A stretch of 64,000 nucleotides of DNA. Origin: Pelargonium tetragonum. Its lineage: Eukaryota; Streptophyta; Magnoliopsida; Geraniales; Geraniaceae. The stretch is taken from the NCBI GenBank assembly GCA_036897445.1, contig JAYMTL010000078.1:28551-92550 (forward strand), written 5' to 3'. Both the position numbers and the translations under genes were made by a program. The notes under the pieces are model-generated. The model made no database searches, was not told the DNA's origin, and saw only the letters and a list, made by a program, of their open reading frames with translations. This document shows positions 13,735 through 25,984 of this stretch, in pieces (the stretch's first letter is position 1; every line of letters begins with the position of its first letter).

Positions 13735-13764
13735 TATCATATAGGGTACAGACCCTATATGATA
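13735..13764. repeat. Perfect 13-bp hairpin, 4-nt loop
   Basis: Arms TATCATATAGGGT (13735-13747) and ACCCTATATGATA (13752-13764) are exact reverse complements around the loop ACAG. By base composition about 0.02 such hairpins are expected in the window, so this is probably real structure. No T-run follows and no gene ends here, so a terminator role is unsupported. A mobile palindrome or a recombination or replication site is possible. Confidence 0.6.
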
Positions 13765-13855
13765 GGGAATAAGTTCCATGTTACCGACCGCGGGGTACCG
13801 GAGGAAGGTTAATACCTATTTACATTATAACACCCAAGGGCCTCTTTTACCTTGT

Positions 13856-13940
13856 TTGTTAACTTTTCTCTATCTGAACACCTACACCTGTCCTTATACT
13901 ACTAGCTATAACCTCTCTTAATAGCAGTAGCAGGAATATT
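13856..13940 (-). repeat. Short pyrimidine-rich (minus purine-rich) segment
   Basis: The plus strand is T/C/A-rich with almost no GG. This resembles the larger skewed segments at 26 and 58 kb in base usage. It is too short for alignment by eye. It lies between the 13-bp hairpin and the small hairpin at 13941. Confidence 0.2.
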
Positions 13941-13958
13941 ATACAACAAACGTTGTAT
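13941..13958. repeat. Hairpin with 7-bp stem, AAAC loop
   Basis: Arms ATACAAC and GTTGTAT flank AAAC. The stem length is within chance. The 10-mer AACAAACGTT it contains is the same as at the tip of the 11.2 kb hairpin. Confidence 0.25.
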
Positions 13959-13964
13959 GATCAT

Positions 13965-16285
13965 TTCCGTGCCCTAAAACAAGAATTAGTATGCCTCGTT
14001 TTTTTATTAAGTCAATATTCCCCATAATTTTTGAATTGCTTCTTGTACTTTCTCTATTTACTATTCCAGCTGGAGACTCACAAGCAGAACAAATAAGAAA
14101 GTTTCTTCATTGTCAATCTCTTTTTAAATTTACTGCCCCTTTGAATTAAGGAAGACTTTTAATATAAGCAAGGTTATAGACTCCTTTGCTTTTTTTACTT
14201 TCTTAATTAAAAAAATCCCACTGTAAAATAACTCTAAAGCATAAAAAGAGCTTCCGGGGGTCTCCTGTCGTATAGAACCCCTCTAAACTAAAAGGAATGG
14301 GAAATCCCTTATACTTGCGTAAGTTACCCCGTTACTAAACGAATTATCCATTTTCCTATCTTGTAAGTCCCGGATCTTTAAAATATTACGTTTCAGATTA
14401 ATATGAGGCCTGTATATTACCAGAGTCTTTAGTTCTAAAATTAAGAGATAAAAACTACTTTTTGAGTAAAATCCCTTATTATTTCCCAAAGCATATTAAC
14501 ATATTTCCGCAATTCAATATCAAAAGCCACCAGTACAAGCCCGAAAGTACGTATTAATAAAATATAGTATTCCTAGCGGTTTTTGATAAAGAAAAGTTTT
14601 CATTGATAGGTTAAGTGTAGCGGGCCCCCTTAAGAGTCCTAATTTATGCTTTTATTTGATACGAATTACGTTTAACCGGTCCCTTCCTTATGTGAAAAGA
14701 ATAGGGAAACTGAATTTTGTAATCTGATGTTCTAAGAAAAAAAGCCGGCCCTCAGTTGTTAGTAAATTTCTTTTGAATTACGCTTAACTTTAAATATGTC
14801 ACTTACTGCCCCTATATGCTCTCTAGCTGGAACTAAATACTAGATTTTCTATCTCCTTTATAAAAATAAAGAAAGGGTGATCCAAATTCATTATAAAACA
14901 AAAACCTCGGGGCCTTATCTGTAAAAGATTTTTATTTCGTGGTAGCACTTCGCAAGGCTAGGGGATTTAAGTATTAACTAAATAGGTCTTTCTTTCTGTG
15001 AATATAGTTACAAGAGAGTCTAATATAGCTGACTTATAAGATTACTCTTAATTAAGGTATTACCTTTTGCTTACTCATATGATAATGGGGTTTCCAAAGG
15101 GGATCCCTGAAAAGAAGTCAATTCAAAATTTTTTCTTGCTGCTTTAATAACTAAAATAAAGTCTAAGTTGCGAACCGTAAACTAGACTCCGGCTAGAGCC
15201 CTCTGATAAATTATATAGACTTTAGACCCTTTAAGGAGTTTAGTTATTACTGGCGCGCCCTTACAGGTTTGTACCCCCTAATCTTTGATCCATATCCATA
15301 ACATAAAAGGGGCCTTATTTCTAAAGAGGCGTATCCGAAAAATTTTGTGTCCTATTTTAGAGTACTTGCAAAAAGATAAGGAGTCTAATAGGACCTAAAG
15401 GGAATCTTGTATCTGGGTTACAACAATTTACTGAGGACTTGCTTTCATTAGTATTTAATAATACAAATACAACATTATGAACAAGTTAACCCGCATGAAG
15501 CATTAATCTAGGATATCCCGAAGTGGTCTTAATTAGGCGTTAACCCTGTCGTATAAAATACACCTTACGAGGTCTTTGTCTGTGAAGGGGTTGTAATTCC
15601 CGGAAATAAAGATCCCCACACATCCGCAAATCAAGCTTTGGGAAGGAACCACAATAAAGTTTTACAGAGTTTCCCGGATGTAAGTTTAAAGACTGAAAAA
15701 TCTTATAATATCTGAGAGAAGCCCCAATCGCTCTGTCTTTTAGTTTCGATTTACTCGCGGATGCGTTATGCTATAAAATAAAAATTCTTTGTCTGCACTT
15801 GTCTACAAATTAAAGCTAAACCCCTCTTTCTTACTAAAAAACTTGGGGTACAAGTCATCCCCATGTATCGAGCGCCAAAACAACGAGAAACCCTTTGTTT
15901 ATGCCTTATCATTTCATTAATATAGTACGGGAACTCGACGTAATTGTTTACCGGATATAAAACTAAGGGGGCTCTATCTAATTCAAACCAAAGGAATAAC
16001 ACTAATATGGAAAACGGATTTGACTTTAGTACTATCCTACCTACTATTATAATATTATTGGGTTGTCACTATTCTTTTAAGATTCTCCAAAAGGCCCTAA
16101 CTTTTTGTCCTCAATTTATATTATATATATAGTAATTTATTTGAAAACCCAGAAAAAGGATTCACTGCCAAATTGAATTTACTCGTAAGTAAATAGGGAT
16201 TCCTGTAATATAAATATTATACTCTATATGTTCCTGTCGGGAATAGTAATGTATAATAAATCCTTCTAAGGCACAAGGCTCCCGA
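13965..16285. other. Background without genes, 14.0-16.3 kb
   Basis: No gene is supported. The frames at 14283-14489, 15766-16002 and 15944-16132 are under 80 codons and two of them overlap on opposite strands. Contains scattered mini-palindromes only. Confidence 0.6.
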
Positions 16286-16289
16286 TGTC

Positions 16290-16450
16290 AAAAACTACAA
16301 AGTACAAGAGTACAGGCATTAGCTAGCGCCTAGAATTAAGACTAACAAGATACGGACTAGTATGATAGAGATACTGATACAGAATACAATAAAGTACGGA
16401 AGTCGTTAAGAGATTGGATGCAGTGGCTATAAGGTATAGGCGTTCTGCTT
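16290..16450 (+). repeat. Purine-skewed segment S2 (plus strand)
   Basis: This is an A/G-rich plus strand with few mini-palindromes. The 15-mer CTAACAAGATACGGA (16342-16356) recurs exactly in reverse complement at 26317-26331, and five of the next six bases also match, giving 20 of 21. This is borderline significant on its own but agrees with the shared skew. Interpreted as a decayed copy of the same dispersed element as S4. Confidence 0.35.
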
Positions 16451-17394
16451 AAGGGAGAATACTCTCTATTTGTTCAATAGGGCAATCCTTAGAGTCTTTT
16501 GGGAGCTTATTTCCAACAACTTTGACAAGCTAAAGCACGACTAAGTTCTATAAATCTTTGATATAGGATACCCTTCGTTTGCAGCTTTTATGTACACAAA
16601 TTTGGTAAGGAATCCTTCTAAGTATAGCCACTGCCAGTCCTTTTGAAGTATAATGCAGTTTCTTTTCTATTTATATAGAGTGCATTTGCAATTACTTTGT
16701 ACTTTAATACTAGAAAGGGAGCTTTCTTCTTAATTAAGCTTGATAGGTGTGCCCCAGTGAAAGATACTGCTTTGTAAATATTACCTATGGCCTCTATAAA
16801 AGGGTATGCCGCAACTATCCCAAAAGCTAAACCTTCGAGGAAAGCTAGTAGAGTTACAACAGGAAATTTAGCTAAAGGGGCCCTATCAAGCAGAGACCCT
16901 GTAAAATTTAGGCACGTTACAGATTGCATCCCTCTAACCTCGGGGTTCGTATCCAATTGTAATGAGAAAGTTGTTTGTAGAAGTAATTCAGTAAATTATT
17001 TTATGAGGCTGCCCAGATATTCTAAACTCTAGAAGGATTCCTTGTTCTTTAATCAGCCGAAGCCATTCATTTGGATATGCGTTTTTCTTTTTTTATAAAG
17101 TACTTTTTTTATTTTATATCCTGGGTTATCCCTTACTTAAAGTTATGGCACCTCTTATTCACTTTTCACAGCATAGCTTAGGATCCTTTTCATATTCATA
17201 AGGTTAAGATTTCTCAGTTACACACCACCTAGTAAAGGAACCCTCTTTATGCAACAACGAATTTTCTTTATCCCAGGCTCTCTACTCTAGAATCTTTTAA
17301 GTTTAAGGGAGAGCTAAAAAAGTTTGTATGATAATTAATAGTAAAGACTTCTCGCGGGTACTATAACAACAAAAAGAAAATTATATATATATAT
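16451..17394. other. Background, overlapping chance frames at 16.6-17.0 kb
   Basis: Frames at 16618-16956 (minus, 112 codons) and 16787-17032 (plus, 81 codons) overlap on opposite strands. Neither has a recognisable domain, and both fit the chance length distribution. A 16-bp alternating AT tract lies at 17381-17396. Confidence 0.5.
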
Positions 17395-17396
17395 AA
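17381..17396. repeat. AT dinucleotide tract
   Basis: About seven TA units in a row, self-complementary. A simple repeat of this length is unremarkable in AT-rich DNA. Confidence 0.6.
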
Positions 17397-17525
17397 TACC
17401 TTGTGTCTTACTTCTTCTTCTATTTCTATTGACTTAAAGACTTAGGCTTACTCTTTGTTAAAGACTTGCTTTACTTGTAGCTGCCAGACCTCGAGAGAAA
17501 GATTTTGCGTATTACGGATACAGGT
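17397..17525 (-). repeat. Purine-skewed segment S3 (minus strand)
   Basis: The plus strand is rich in CTT/TTC. Reading the minus strand through TAA/TAG gives a Lys/Ser-rich stretch such as KSLTKSKPKSLS, like the Lys/Ser-rich readings at 36.1 and 50.5 kb. High A content alone favours Lys codons, so this is suggestive only. Confidence 0.3.
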
Positions 17526-19434
17526 CTATAGAGCTCCGTTGTTATGGTTCCCTAGAGCTATTGTAAGTATATTTGGGTTAGGTTAGGATATAATACAGAA
17601 GAGAGTGCTGTAATTATTTATAGTCTTGTTACAATTAGTTGATTATAGAGTATAGTAGATATAGTATCTTGCTTATGAGTTTATCAATAGGAAGGTTAAT
17701 GTTCTATAGTATATATAATAAGAATAAGAGTGGGGATGGAAGCCTTTTTTACTGACCGGTATTCTCTTTTGATTCTCTAAAGTAAGCAAATAGAAAAATG
17801 ATATAATAGAAATGGGCGAGAAAGAGGTAAAACGTACAAAGCAAATAAATAACATTCTAGATAGTTGGGTATTATTCTATTAATTACATTACCTAATTCC
17901 TTATCTTTGACTGGAAATTCTTTACTTTTTAGCCTTTTGCCGAGCCAGAAGCCGCAGGGCTTTTATATTAACCTTCTCAAATTTCTGTACAATACTACGT
18001 TTCTTATGAGTTGATCTGTAAAGAAAAGTGCCCTTGAGTTTTTACATTGCATAGCAGGCTCTCTAGCTTTCGTAATAGTTATAGGATATTTTAGCGAGAT
18101 TCTGTGATTTCAAACTCGCAAAAAAGTCAAAGTAGGGAAATTTACCGGCCTAAAGGATTCTCTAAGTCAGTACTTTTCAAGTGGTTCTTCTTTAATTTAA
18201 AACCTAATGAGTTCCTTTTATTTTCTTTTAATTACTTATACTTAAAGGGAAACCCCCGAGTCAAGATATACTCTAGGGGCTTTGTCCTGCTCAAAAACCG
18301 AAATAGGAATAGTTCCATCAAGAAAGGGAACCCTGCTTTTTTAAGGGCTGCCCCAAAAGTAATTAATCTAATTAATCTGAGACTCCCATCCGCGAGAGAT
18401 CCGGAACTTAAAAGGGGGGAGTAGTACAAAGAAACAAGAATTAAGTTTTGTCCAAGTGCAAATCCTGCCATCAAAGGGATTCGGTCTAAGGAATTTAGTT
18501 ATCTGAAGAAGGGCTATCCTAAAAGCGCTTACAAGCTTACCAAATAGGGGTGGCTAAAGTCTGCATAGGGCTGTAAAATCCGTAGTAAAACAATAGCACC
18601 GTATAAAAGGTATACCTAAATTTGAGTGGGTTTCCTTACTTTTATTATTAGTTCCTGATAGACCCCTGACATTAATAGACTTAGGACAGGCAGTTAAAAA
18701 AGACTAGGAATTTATGTAAATAAATTTTCTTTTTGAGCCTTAATTCACCTCACCGGACAAAACCCTATAGAAATGGAATTTAATGATAATGCACAAGTTC
18801 CTTTAACTTTTTCAATTCCACCGGGGGACCTTATTTAAATAAAATAACAATAACCCTGTTATCCACTTCTTACAGTATCGTAGGAGCTCATTAATCGAAG
18901 TTTTATGAAACCGGCACCAGTCCGTTTAAAGCCTAAAAGGGGTTTGAACTCTAAGTACTCTCTAACTTGTGGATATTGGGCGAGATTGCTTTGGGATTCC
19001 ACACGGAAAATCTAAGAGACTTTGAATTCTAAAGTCTTTTATTCTATTAAATGAAACGCGGTGTTACTATTGGATACAGTCTAGAGTTACAGAATTCTTG
19101 TGGAGTTTGTACAACACAATAAGAGTAAGATTTATGTTTCCTTTGGCCAATCCGACGAGTTTGTATCAGAAAGCGGGTCCTTTATTCGACTACACCTTAT
19201 ATAATAATGCTAAATTATCTGCTTTTGAAACAATCCTTTTGGCTAGCTACTAGGAATCTTGCACTCCGTATGTATATAGAGAAGCGTGCTTAAGAAGCAG
19301 GATACTTTCAAACTACGTCTCAATTGAAAGAAATGACTTAACAAAAGTCTTCAGGCTAGCATTCTTTGGGTTTTGGAATTAATATACAACTCAAAAAATG
19401 ACAGTATCAAGTGGAAGACACTTGGTTTACGATT
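17526..19434. other. Background without genes, 17.5-19.4 kb
   Basis: No gene is supported. Opposite-strand frames at 18104-18424 and 18232-18474 overlap almost fully, as expected for chance frames in a stop-poor patch. 17.55-17.72 kb is very rich in TATAG/GTATA words, consistent with strong TpA enrichment. Confidence 0.55.
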
Positions 19435-19530
19435 TTTCTTATCTGGAATCATTACAGTATAAAGCACCGCTGAATCTTAATAAGACTCCAGCAGAGGAGG
19501 GGTAGTAACCGCTTCTTTTGTAAATGGATA
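19435..19530 (+). repeat. Dispersed repeat R1, copy A
   Basis: It begins with the 20-mer TTTCTTATCTGGAATCATTA, identical to 38209-38228; about 0.02 such matches are expected by chance. Similarity continues with gaps to a shared ATGGATA about 95 bases on, and probably to about 19590, where both copies have CTTCTCA/TTTCTCA and CTGGA words. A frame from about 19399 (ATG) reads some 33 codons across the core before a stop. The function is unknown and it is probably a decayed transposon fragment. Confidence 0.55.
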
Positions 19531-22500
19531 CTTATCGTTACGTAATTACTCTTCTCACTTGTATTTCCTACTGGACATCCAGATACGGAGCTGCTAGAAT
19601 TAAAGTTAACGCAAGAGTAACCCGGTTTATTTACCGTATTTCCATCTTATGAGTAAAGTCCTCGGTCAATTCCCTGCTTTTTCATTTTTCTTTCGCAGGG
19701 GCCTTTATAGGACTCCGTTATTATATAACTTTTAACACTAAGTAGGTTATTCTAAAAGAACTTTGTCAGAACTTGGTACTTTAATTGTAGTTTAGTTAGT
19801 TCCCCTCTCTAATTGGCAGTGCGCTCCAATTTTGTATGACGGGAACATTTTTGCAGGGGATTCTTGATAAAACCGCTTAAGAACAAAGTAAGTCCTAAAG
19901 TACTCTCTTATCCAGAACATTATAGGACCCTCTTTTTACCCCAGTACATAAAATCTTTTAAAAGCACTAAAGTCTCGTTTTTAGCCCTTATAGCAGTACC
20001 AAACATAGCACGGATATCCCTAAATCTTTTTTTATGTTCCAAATTAAAGTGAGCATTTCTCTCCTCTATTTTGTGATCAAGGAAGGAACCTTATACAGTT
20101 TACTAAAATTCTTTATTAAAAATTACGGTTCTAAACCAGATTTTCGAAAGAGCTTCCCTTGGCAAAGCACTTTGACTTTTTTCTTAGTTTTTAAAGGGGT
20201 AAACAAGATATTACTCTGACAGCAGTATCGAGTTTCGAAGCTACATTATCTCGTTATTAAGGGAAGAAGAACTACATTATCAACAATAAACAAAGGAATT
20301 TTTTATACTCTAGACGAGACTTCTTAGTTGGATCTTAGACAAACGAGGGGTAGTGCAATCTAAAAAAATGACAATAGAGATCTCAATATAAGATATAAGG
20401 AACTTACAAATTCAAGTGCAAAGGAAAATTTTATCAACCTTGTGTCCTAACACCTTTAAAAGCAGGGGGACTGCAAGCAACTGCAGAGGAAAGGTTTTAC
20501 TCTATACTATTTTGTTTGTTACGCCGTTGTGTCTGTCGGAGAGGGCTAAATTCTGAAGGAGCAATTTTAGTGTAGAAATTTCTTTAAGAAGGGGCGCGGC
20601 TTCAAAATTATTGGTAAAACACCTGTCAAACTTTGTAGATACTCCTGTTTAGGCCTCTCTAGTTAGGGCACTCCCGAGTCTTAATACCGGGCGGAGTATA
20701 CCTTTTTTATCTAACCCCACACTAAACCCTTGTAAAATACCCCACCCCTAAATTACAACTCTAAAAAAGACTCCTTTATAGTATCTCTGATCCGGAAACT
20801 TATTTCAACTAAATGAGAAGAGGCACTGTACCCCGGAAGAGATGTAAGCCAATTTACTTAGGTCTACACTTCATTTTTCTAGCTGTTCTAATAAACTTTT
20901 TACTAGATAGGGGACTCTATAGTGTAATATATAACTAAACCTGCTTTATCTGACCTCTCTTGATAACTATTACCTTACTCTTCACCTCTGCCCCTGCTTT
21001 TGAAAACAAGGATATAGCCACGAAAGGACCCCTCTAGATAGACAGAGTACTCTTAGTGAGATAAAATAACTAGACTAACTTACAAGTAAGTTCCTACAAT
21101 CCCTTAATAGGGCCTTCTAAATCCAGGTGACTCCAACTGCAAATTCCTGTAATTGAGTGCCAGCCCTATATAACTATCAATGAATACAACAAATATTCGA
21201 CAAAGAAGAAAAAACTAACTTAATGGCCGAAGTTTGACAAGGAAAGATACAAAACTTTAATTAACACAGTAAACCCAAAGGCTCCAAATTACACTCTATG
21301 TAGTTCTAGCTCAACAGGTGACTCTGTGTTTTAATAACATTTACAACAAGATCTTTAATATATACTAGAAATAGAAAAGGGGTTGAGCTGAGTTTAAAAC
21401 TAGTATTATATATAGTAAAAAAATGACCCACTTTGTAAAAAGTTTCTTCCTAGTCGTGTAATATTAAACCCAATAACGAGATTGCTGGCAAGATCTGATT
21501 AAATAAGAACTCTTATGTTTATGTTTTAGATATCGAATCTTTTCTATCCTTTTTGAGAAGTGTTTTACAACCGATAGATATTTTTCTTGTTCTAATCTAC
21601 AGTTCTTAACGCATAAGAAGAAATTTCTTGCTTGGTAGGCTTAATTTCTATCTTAAATTAATCAGTATATGGACTTATGGTATATTTACTTAGGAAAAGT
21701 CTCAGATTCAGGATTCAGGAAAACAAAATCTTTATCTAAGTAATTAAAAGGGCCGTCTTAAAGTTTTCTTTAACTGTGGCAGGATTTGACGAAGTGCTTT
21801 ACCACTCGAAAAATATAAGAACATTGAAACTTAAATTTGGTTTTTTTACTACTGTCACTATATATAAGTGATATTTATACGCCCTTAGTAGCAAGTTCGT
21901 CTTGATTGAGATAAGAGAAACCGGCCTAAAGAATCCCGATAGCCGGGGTGAAAAGGGCTCTATAACTGGAATTCGTTTTTCAAAAGGATTTATCTATATC
22001 TGGATCTGGACTTTTCCAAGACAAGCAGCTTTTCAGAAATCCTCGTTAGTAAATGCAGCTTTTTAAATATAAGTACTTCAAAATACTCTTTCTATTAAAC
22101 CCGTAATTTCTAATACACGTTAGAGAGACTACTAACACAGCAAGGTGTTTAGAAACCCATTATTAACAAAGCAGTCATTTTATATAAGAGTCCCGGTATA
22201 TCTATAGCATAAGCATGTAGCATTAGGATGGGGTCCCTGTCAACGCAATATTTTCATTTTAGAAAGTACAAAAACGCTCTTTACTTGGGTTTCCTTTTTT
22301 ATTATAAAATCACTCTCGTAGCTTGGTTAGTAACGCTAGTTTGCTAGATTCTAGCGGTATAAGTAACCCTTTTATCTAGGACTTTTATCCTTTATCTAAA
22401 TTATGCTATGAAAGGGCGGAAGCATAGGGATTAGCTACTCGCTCCGATTTTTTTAGAGAATCTCTCCTGAACTTTGGTTTAATATATGACTTCCTGGTTC

Positions 22501-25500
22501 TATTCTAAGACTCGTGCTTGAATTAGACTATACTCAAATGAATTGGATTCAAAGAATACTTATAAGATGAAAAAGATATTTATCTATTTAAGCTGGGATT
22601 CAGTATTAGGAGTATATTTTAATATACTAGAGAGTATACAAAAAGGGTTAGTTCTGCAGCTAGTCTCAGAAAGCAAATTAGGGTTTTCTAAGTGCAAATT
22701 ACACGTTATAGGTTTATATACCAGCAGATAAGCTTTTGCTAATAGTTTAGTAAAGCGCTCTTTATATCAGCCCTTATCCATAGTCGGATAGAGTTCTGGG
22801 GGTCTTACTACGTATTATTTTATGTTCAAAAGAAAAGAACCCTTTACTGAATAATATCTATCAAGATAACCTATTTTAAACAGCTAGAGCAAGATTTTGA
22901 CAACTTTTTCTAGAGGATACTCTTTCTTAAATATTTAATCTTAATAAGAATTCCGTATTTACAGATACTAGAGATATAGGCGCTGATTATAACTTAAGTG
23001 ACTGGATATTTACTAAAAACTCTAGCAATACAGGATATGAGGGACGTATAAGATAGGAAGCTGACAATGGGTCTTTGACAGCGTTGATAGTTCTTTGAAA
23101 AACTACATTAACCCATAAACTACTCTTTATACGTTGCTATTGTGACAAAAAGGATTCCTAAATTAGACTTGAAATCTCGGGATCCGTTGAATGCGCTATC
23201 TTGTGTTGAGGCACGTCAAAATAGCTATCATGGTGGTGTTTAATTCTCCATTTATGGCATAGGGTTCCCCCTTCTTGGTAAACTAAATCTCAAATAGGTA
23301 ATTAAAAGCACAAGAAATTGACCTAAAAAGGACTATTAACCTTTTATTCTATATAGAAAAGAGTCCTAAAATGCCTTGGAAAGGGGTTTGCTTTAGTTTT
23401 AGAAAATTTAGGTGTTACCGTTTACCTGGTTTTCATTTGTTTTCTTCTATTTACCAATTTGTGAAATACAAGCTTTTTGGAAGAAAGGGCAATCCCTGTT
23501 TTTTTAATACCTATAGTAGACAAGGGATCCAGGAGAACAGCTCGCTAGCTTGCTTATTAAGATCCAACAAATCGAGAAACCCCTAGTAATTCGAACTCTA
23601 CATTTCATAAGGGCGGGTTGGAGAGTAAACTCTAATGAAACTCTGTATCATATTGTAAAAAAAAGGATCTCGACTTTGGTACCAAAAGGTCTTTTTATTG
23701 TAAAAGTAATTTAGCGGATCAGTCTGTATCAGGAAAGGCTGGAGTCCTACAGTTTTAGACTTTGTTTTAAGAACCAAGCACTGTATAAAATAAACTCAAG
23801 TGGGATAAAAATCATATGTTGAATAGTAAAAACTTATTGTAAGTTCGGTAGCTTTTGGGTAGAATTCTATTATGAACATTTTTTCTGTTACCCCAAAATT
23901 CCATAAGAACTGAGCATACTTAGTGTCGCTTTAACTTGTATTAGCCTGCTTAAAATTCAATTATCAAAGCTAAAAGACTCCCTAAATTAAGCGCATACTT
24001 GGGAAAAGAGTAGAATGAGTAATAGCAAAGTTCAGTTTATACGCATATTCTGAGCGAGATGAAGAGGATACTTAGTTCTACTTTTTAATATAATGTAATT
24101 CTATAATATAGGCAGAGCTCTTAAATCTATTTTATTTAATCATAAACTAAGGTATTTAATGGACAGTTACATCTATTTAGGGAGCCCCCACAAAAAGCTA
24201 AGCTTTGAACGCAGTTGTCTGTGAATATTAAATGAGGTAATCTAAATTAGTGGTTGTTAAATTCCTTAAGGTAGTATCTTATATGGAATTCTTCATGGCA
24301 CCTCTCTATTCTATCAGAGAAAAAGGGGAGTCCTGTAGTAGGTGATACTAATATCCGTTAAAACATGAGTTCAAAAATGAAGAGGGACTTGCTAAGAGTC
24401 TTCTATCTGTTATTTTTTAGTTTTCCAATACTGAACTCAGTCTTTTAGAAGGCTTAGTGACTTTTGAATTATAACAACCTTTGGATCTCTGAAACCATAT
24501 TATCTAACTAGTTTCACTATAGTAAGAACCCGAGCTATAAATATATAAATAGTTCCCATTTCAACACTTATCTATCAACTTCTCTTGCACCACCTCTATA
24601 TCATTATATCAAGGCCTAGAAAAGGAATCCTTAAATAAAAAATGACATATTCGATAGTCTAGAGTTAGTATACCCTTTTTGAAAGATAATCTTCCTGTTC
24701 TCTATTATATATTTTCAACTTCTTATCTAAACTGGACGTAAAAGACTTTTTTACTAGTCTATAATACTGGGCTGCTATAGAAATATGAGAGATAGTTAAA
24801 GACAATATCAAGCAAGAGTTAAATAGGTATAGGGACCCATGTTAACTGCAGAGTGATTTTCTTAACGCTTTTTACCTACTTTTCCGTGTATTACAAGCAT
24901 AGGATTGTTCTAAATCTGTGGATGATAGGGGCATACCTAAAATTGAATTGCTAAGTAGCACAGCCGAAAGACCTAAGGAAGATGCCTTTGTTAAAGAATG
25001 CTTGTTTTTTCCTAACTTAATAAAAACGCGGATAACTATACTTTAATAGGGCCCTCGAAATTCTAACGACGGAACTCCACTCCAATTATTTATTAATAAC
25101 GGGTACTTTAAAAATAGAGAAGAAAACTAGTTACATCAGTACTCATAGCTACTATCCTAGTTAGCTTGTTCTTAAAAAGGATTCACGAGACATTCTCATA
25201 TCGTTGTATTTTATACAGTGAAACCCTCATTGTCTAGATCTTAATTTTGAATACTAGGTTATTCACTAAGTGATTATTACTCTCCCTAAGCCTAAGAGAA
25301 TGTAGCTACTCTTGCTCTTGTCGCTTTGCTGCTTATGTTGGAGCTTGGAGCTAAGTAACTGCTTGGATCTTGTCCTAACTTTTGTTCTATACCTACGAGT
25401 TCTCACAAGAGATCATATGCAATTGGGCCCTCCTTGTTTACAGAAACAAATCGAGAGACTTTTTTAGAGATTTCTTAGCTTATACTTTATTTGAGCTCTG

Positions 25501-25980
25501 AGATCTTCTAAGGCAATTAGCAGCTACCCAAATTTCTCATAACGAGCAACCAGGGTCCAACTGATGAAATCAAAAATTTGACTATAGGATTTGCACCCTT
25601 TTCTTTTTTTTAGCTAACGTCCCGATTAAAAGTAGTCGAAAATCCTATTTATCTGTTTGTTTGCCCCAGATTACACTTATAAAAGTTCTGGATTTATTGC
25701 GCGTGTATGACTAAGGGTTGCCTCCTATAGTTAACGCAATACTGTGGTCTCGTATAAAACGAAACTAGTCCAAGGGGTTCCCTTCTTATTAGAGCAACTC
25801 TACAAATAGACTCTTACTGTGGGTTCAAAGCGAACAGAGACTCGTGAAGTAAATGAAAAATTAGGAAATTCTTTTTATAAAAGTTAGGAATTCCTCTTAT
25901 TTGAAAGTGCTTTTATGCTTTTGAGAAATTAGGTTCTCTTGGGAAAAGCGATTAAGTTGGAGGCGAACTCTTATTCCTAA
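19531..25980. other. Background without genes, 19.5-26.0 kb
   Basis: No gene is supported. Frames at 19864-20052, 20034-20219, 22543-22731 and 23371-23586 are 60-71 codons. 7-bp tandem duplication GATTCAG at 21705-21718. Small pyrimidine-rich patches near 20.95 and 24.55 kb resemble the larger skewed segments. Mini-palindromes include 23151-23159 and 24623-24631. Confidence 0.6.
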
Positions 25981-25984
25981 TCTC

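Noticed and set aside
16618-16956. 112-codon minus-strand frame
   Set aside because: It is overlapped by an 81-codon frame on the other strand, with no family signature. A stop-poor patch explains both.
17381-17396. AT tract as a replication origin
   Set aside because: A single short TA run is common in AT-rich DNA, and there are no iterons or initiator gene nearby.
18104-18424. 106-codon plus-strand frame, Lys/Asn/Arg-rich
   Set aside because: It overlaps an 80-codon minus-strand frame. Composition and length fit chance.
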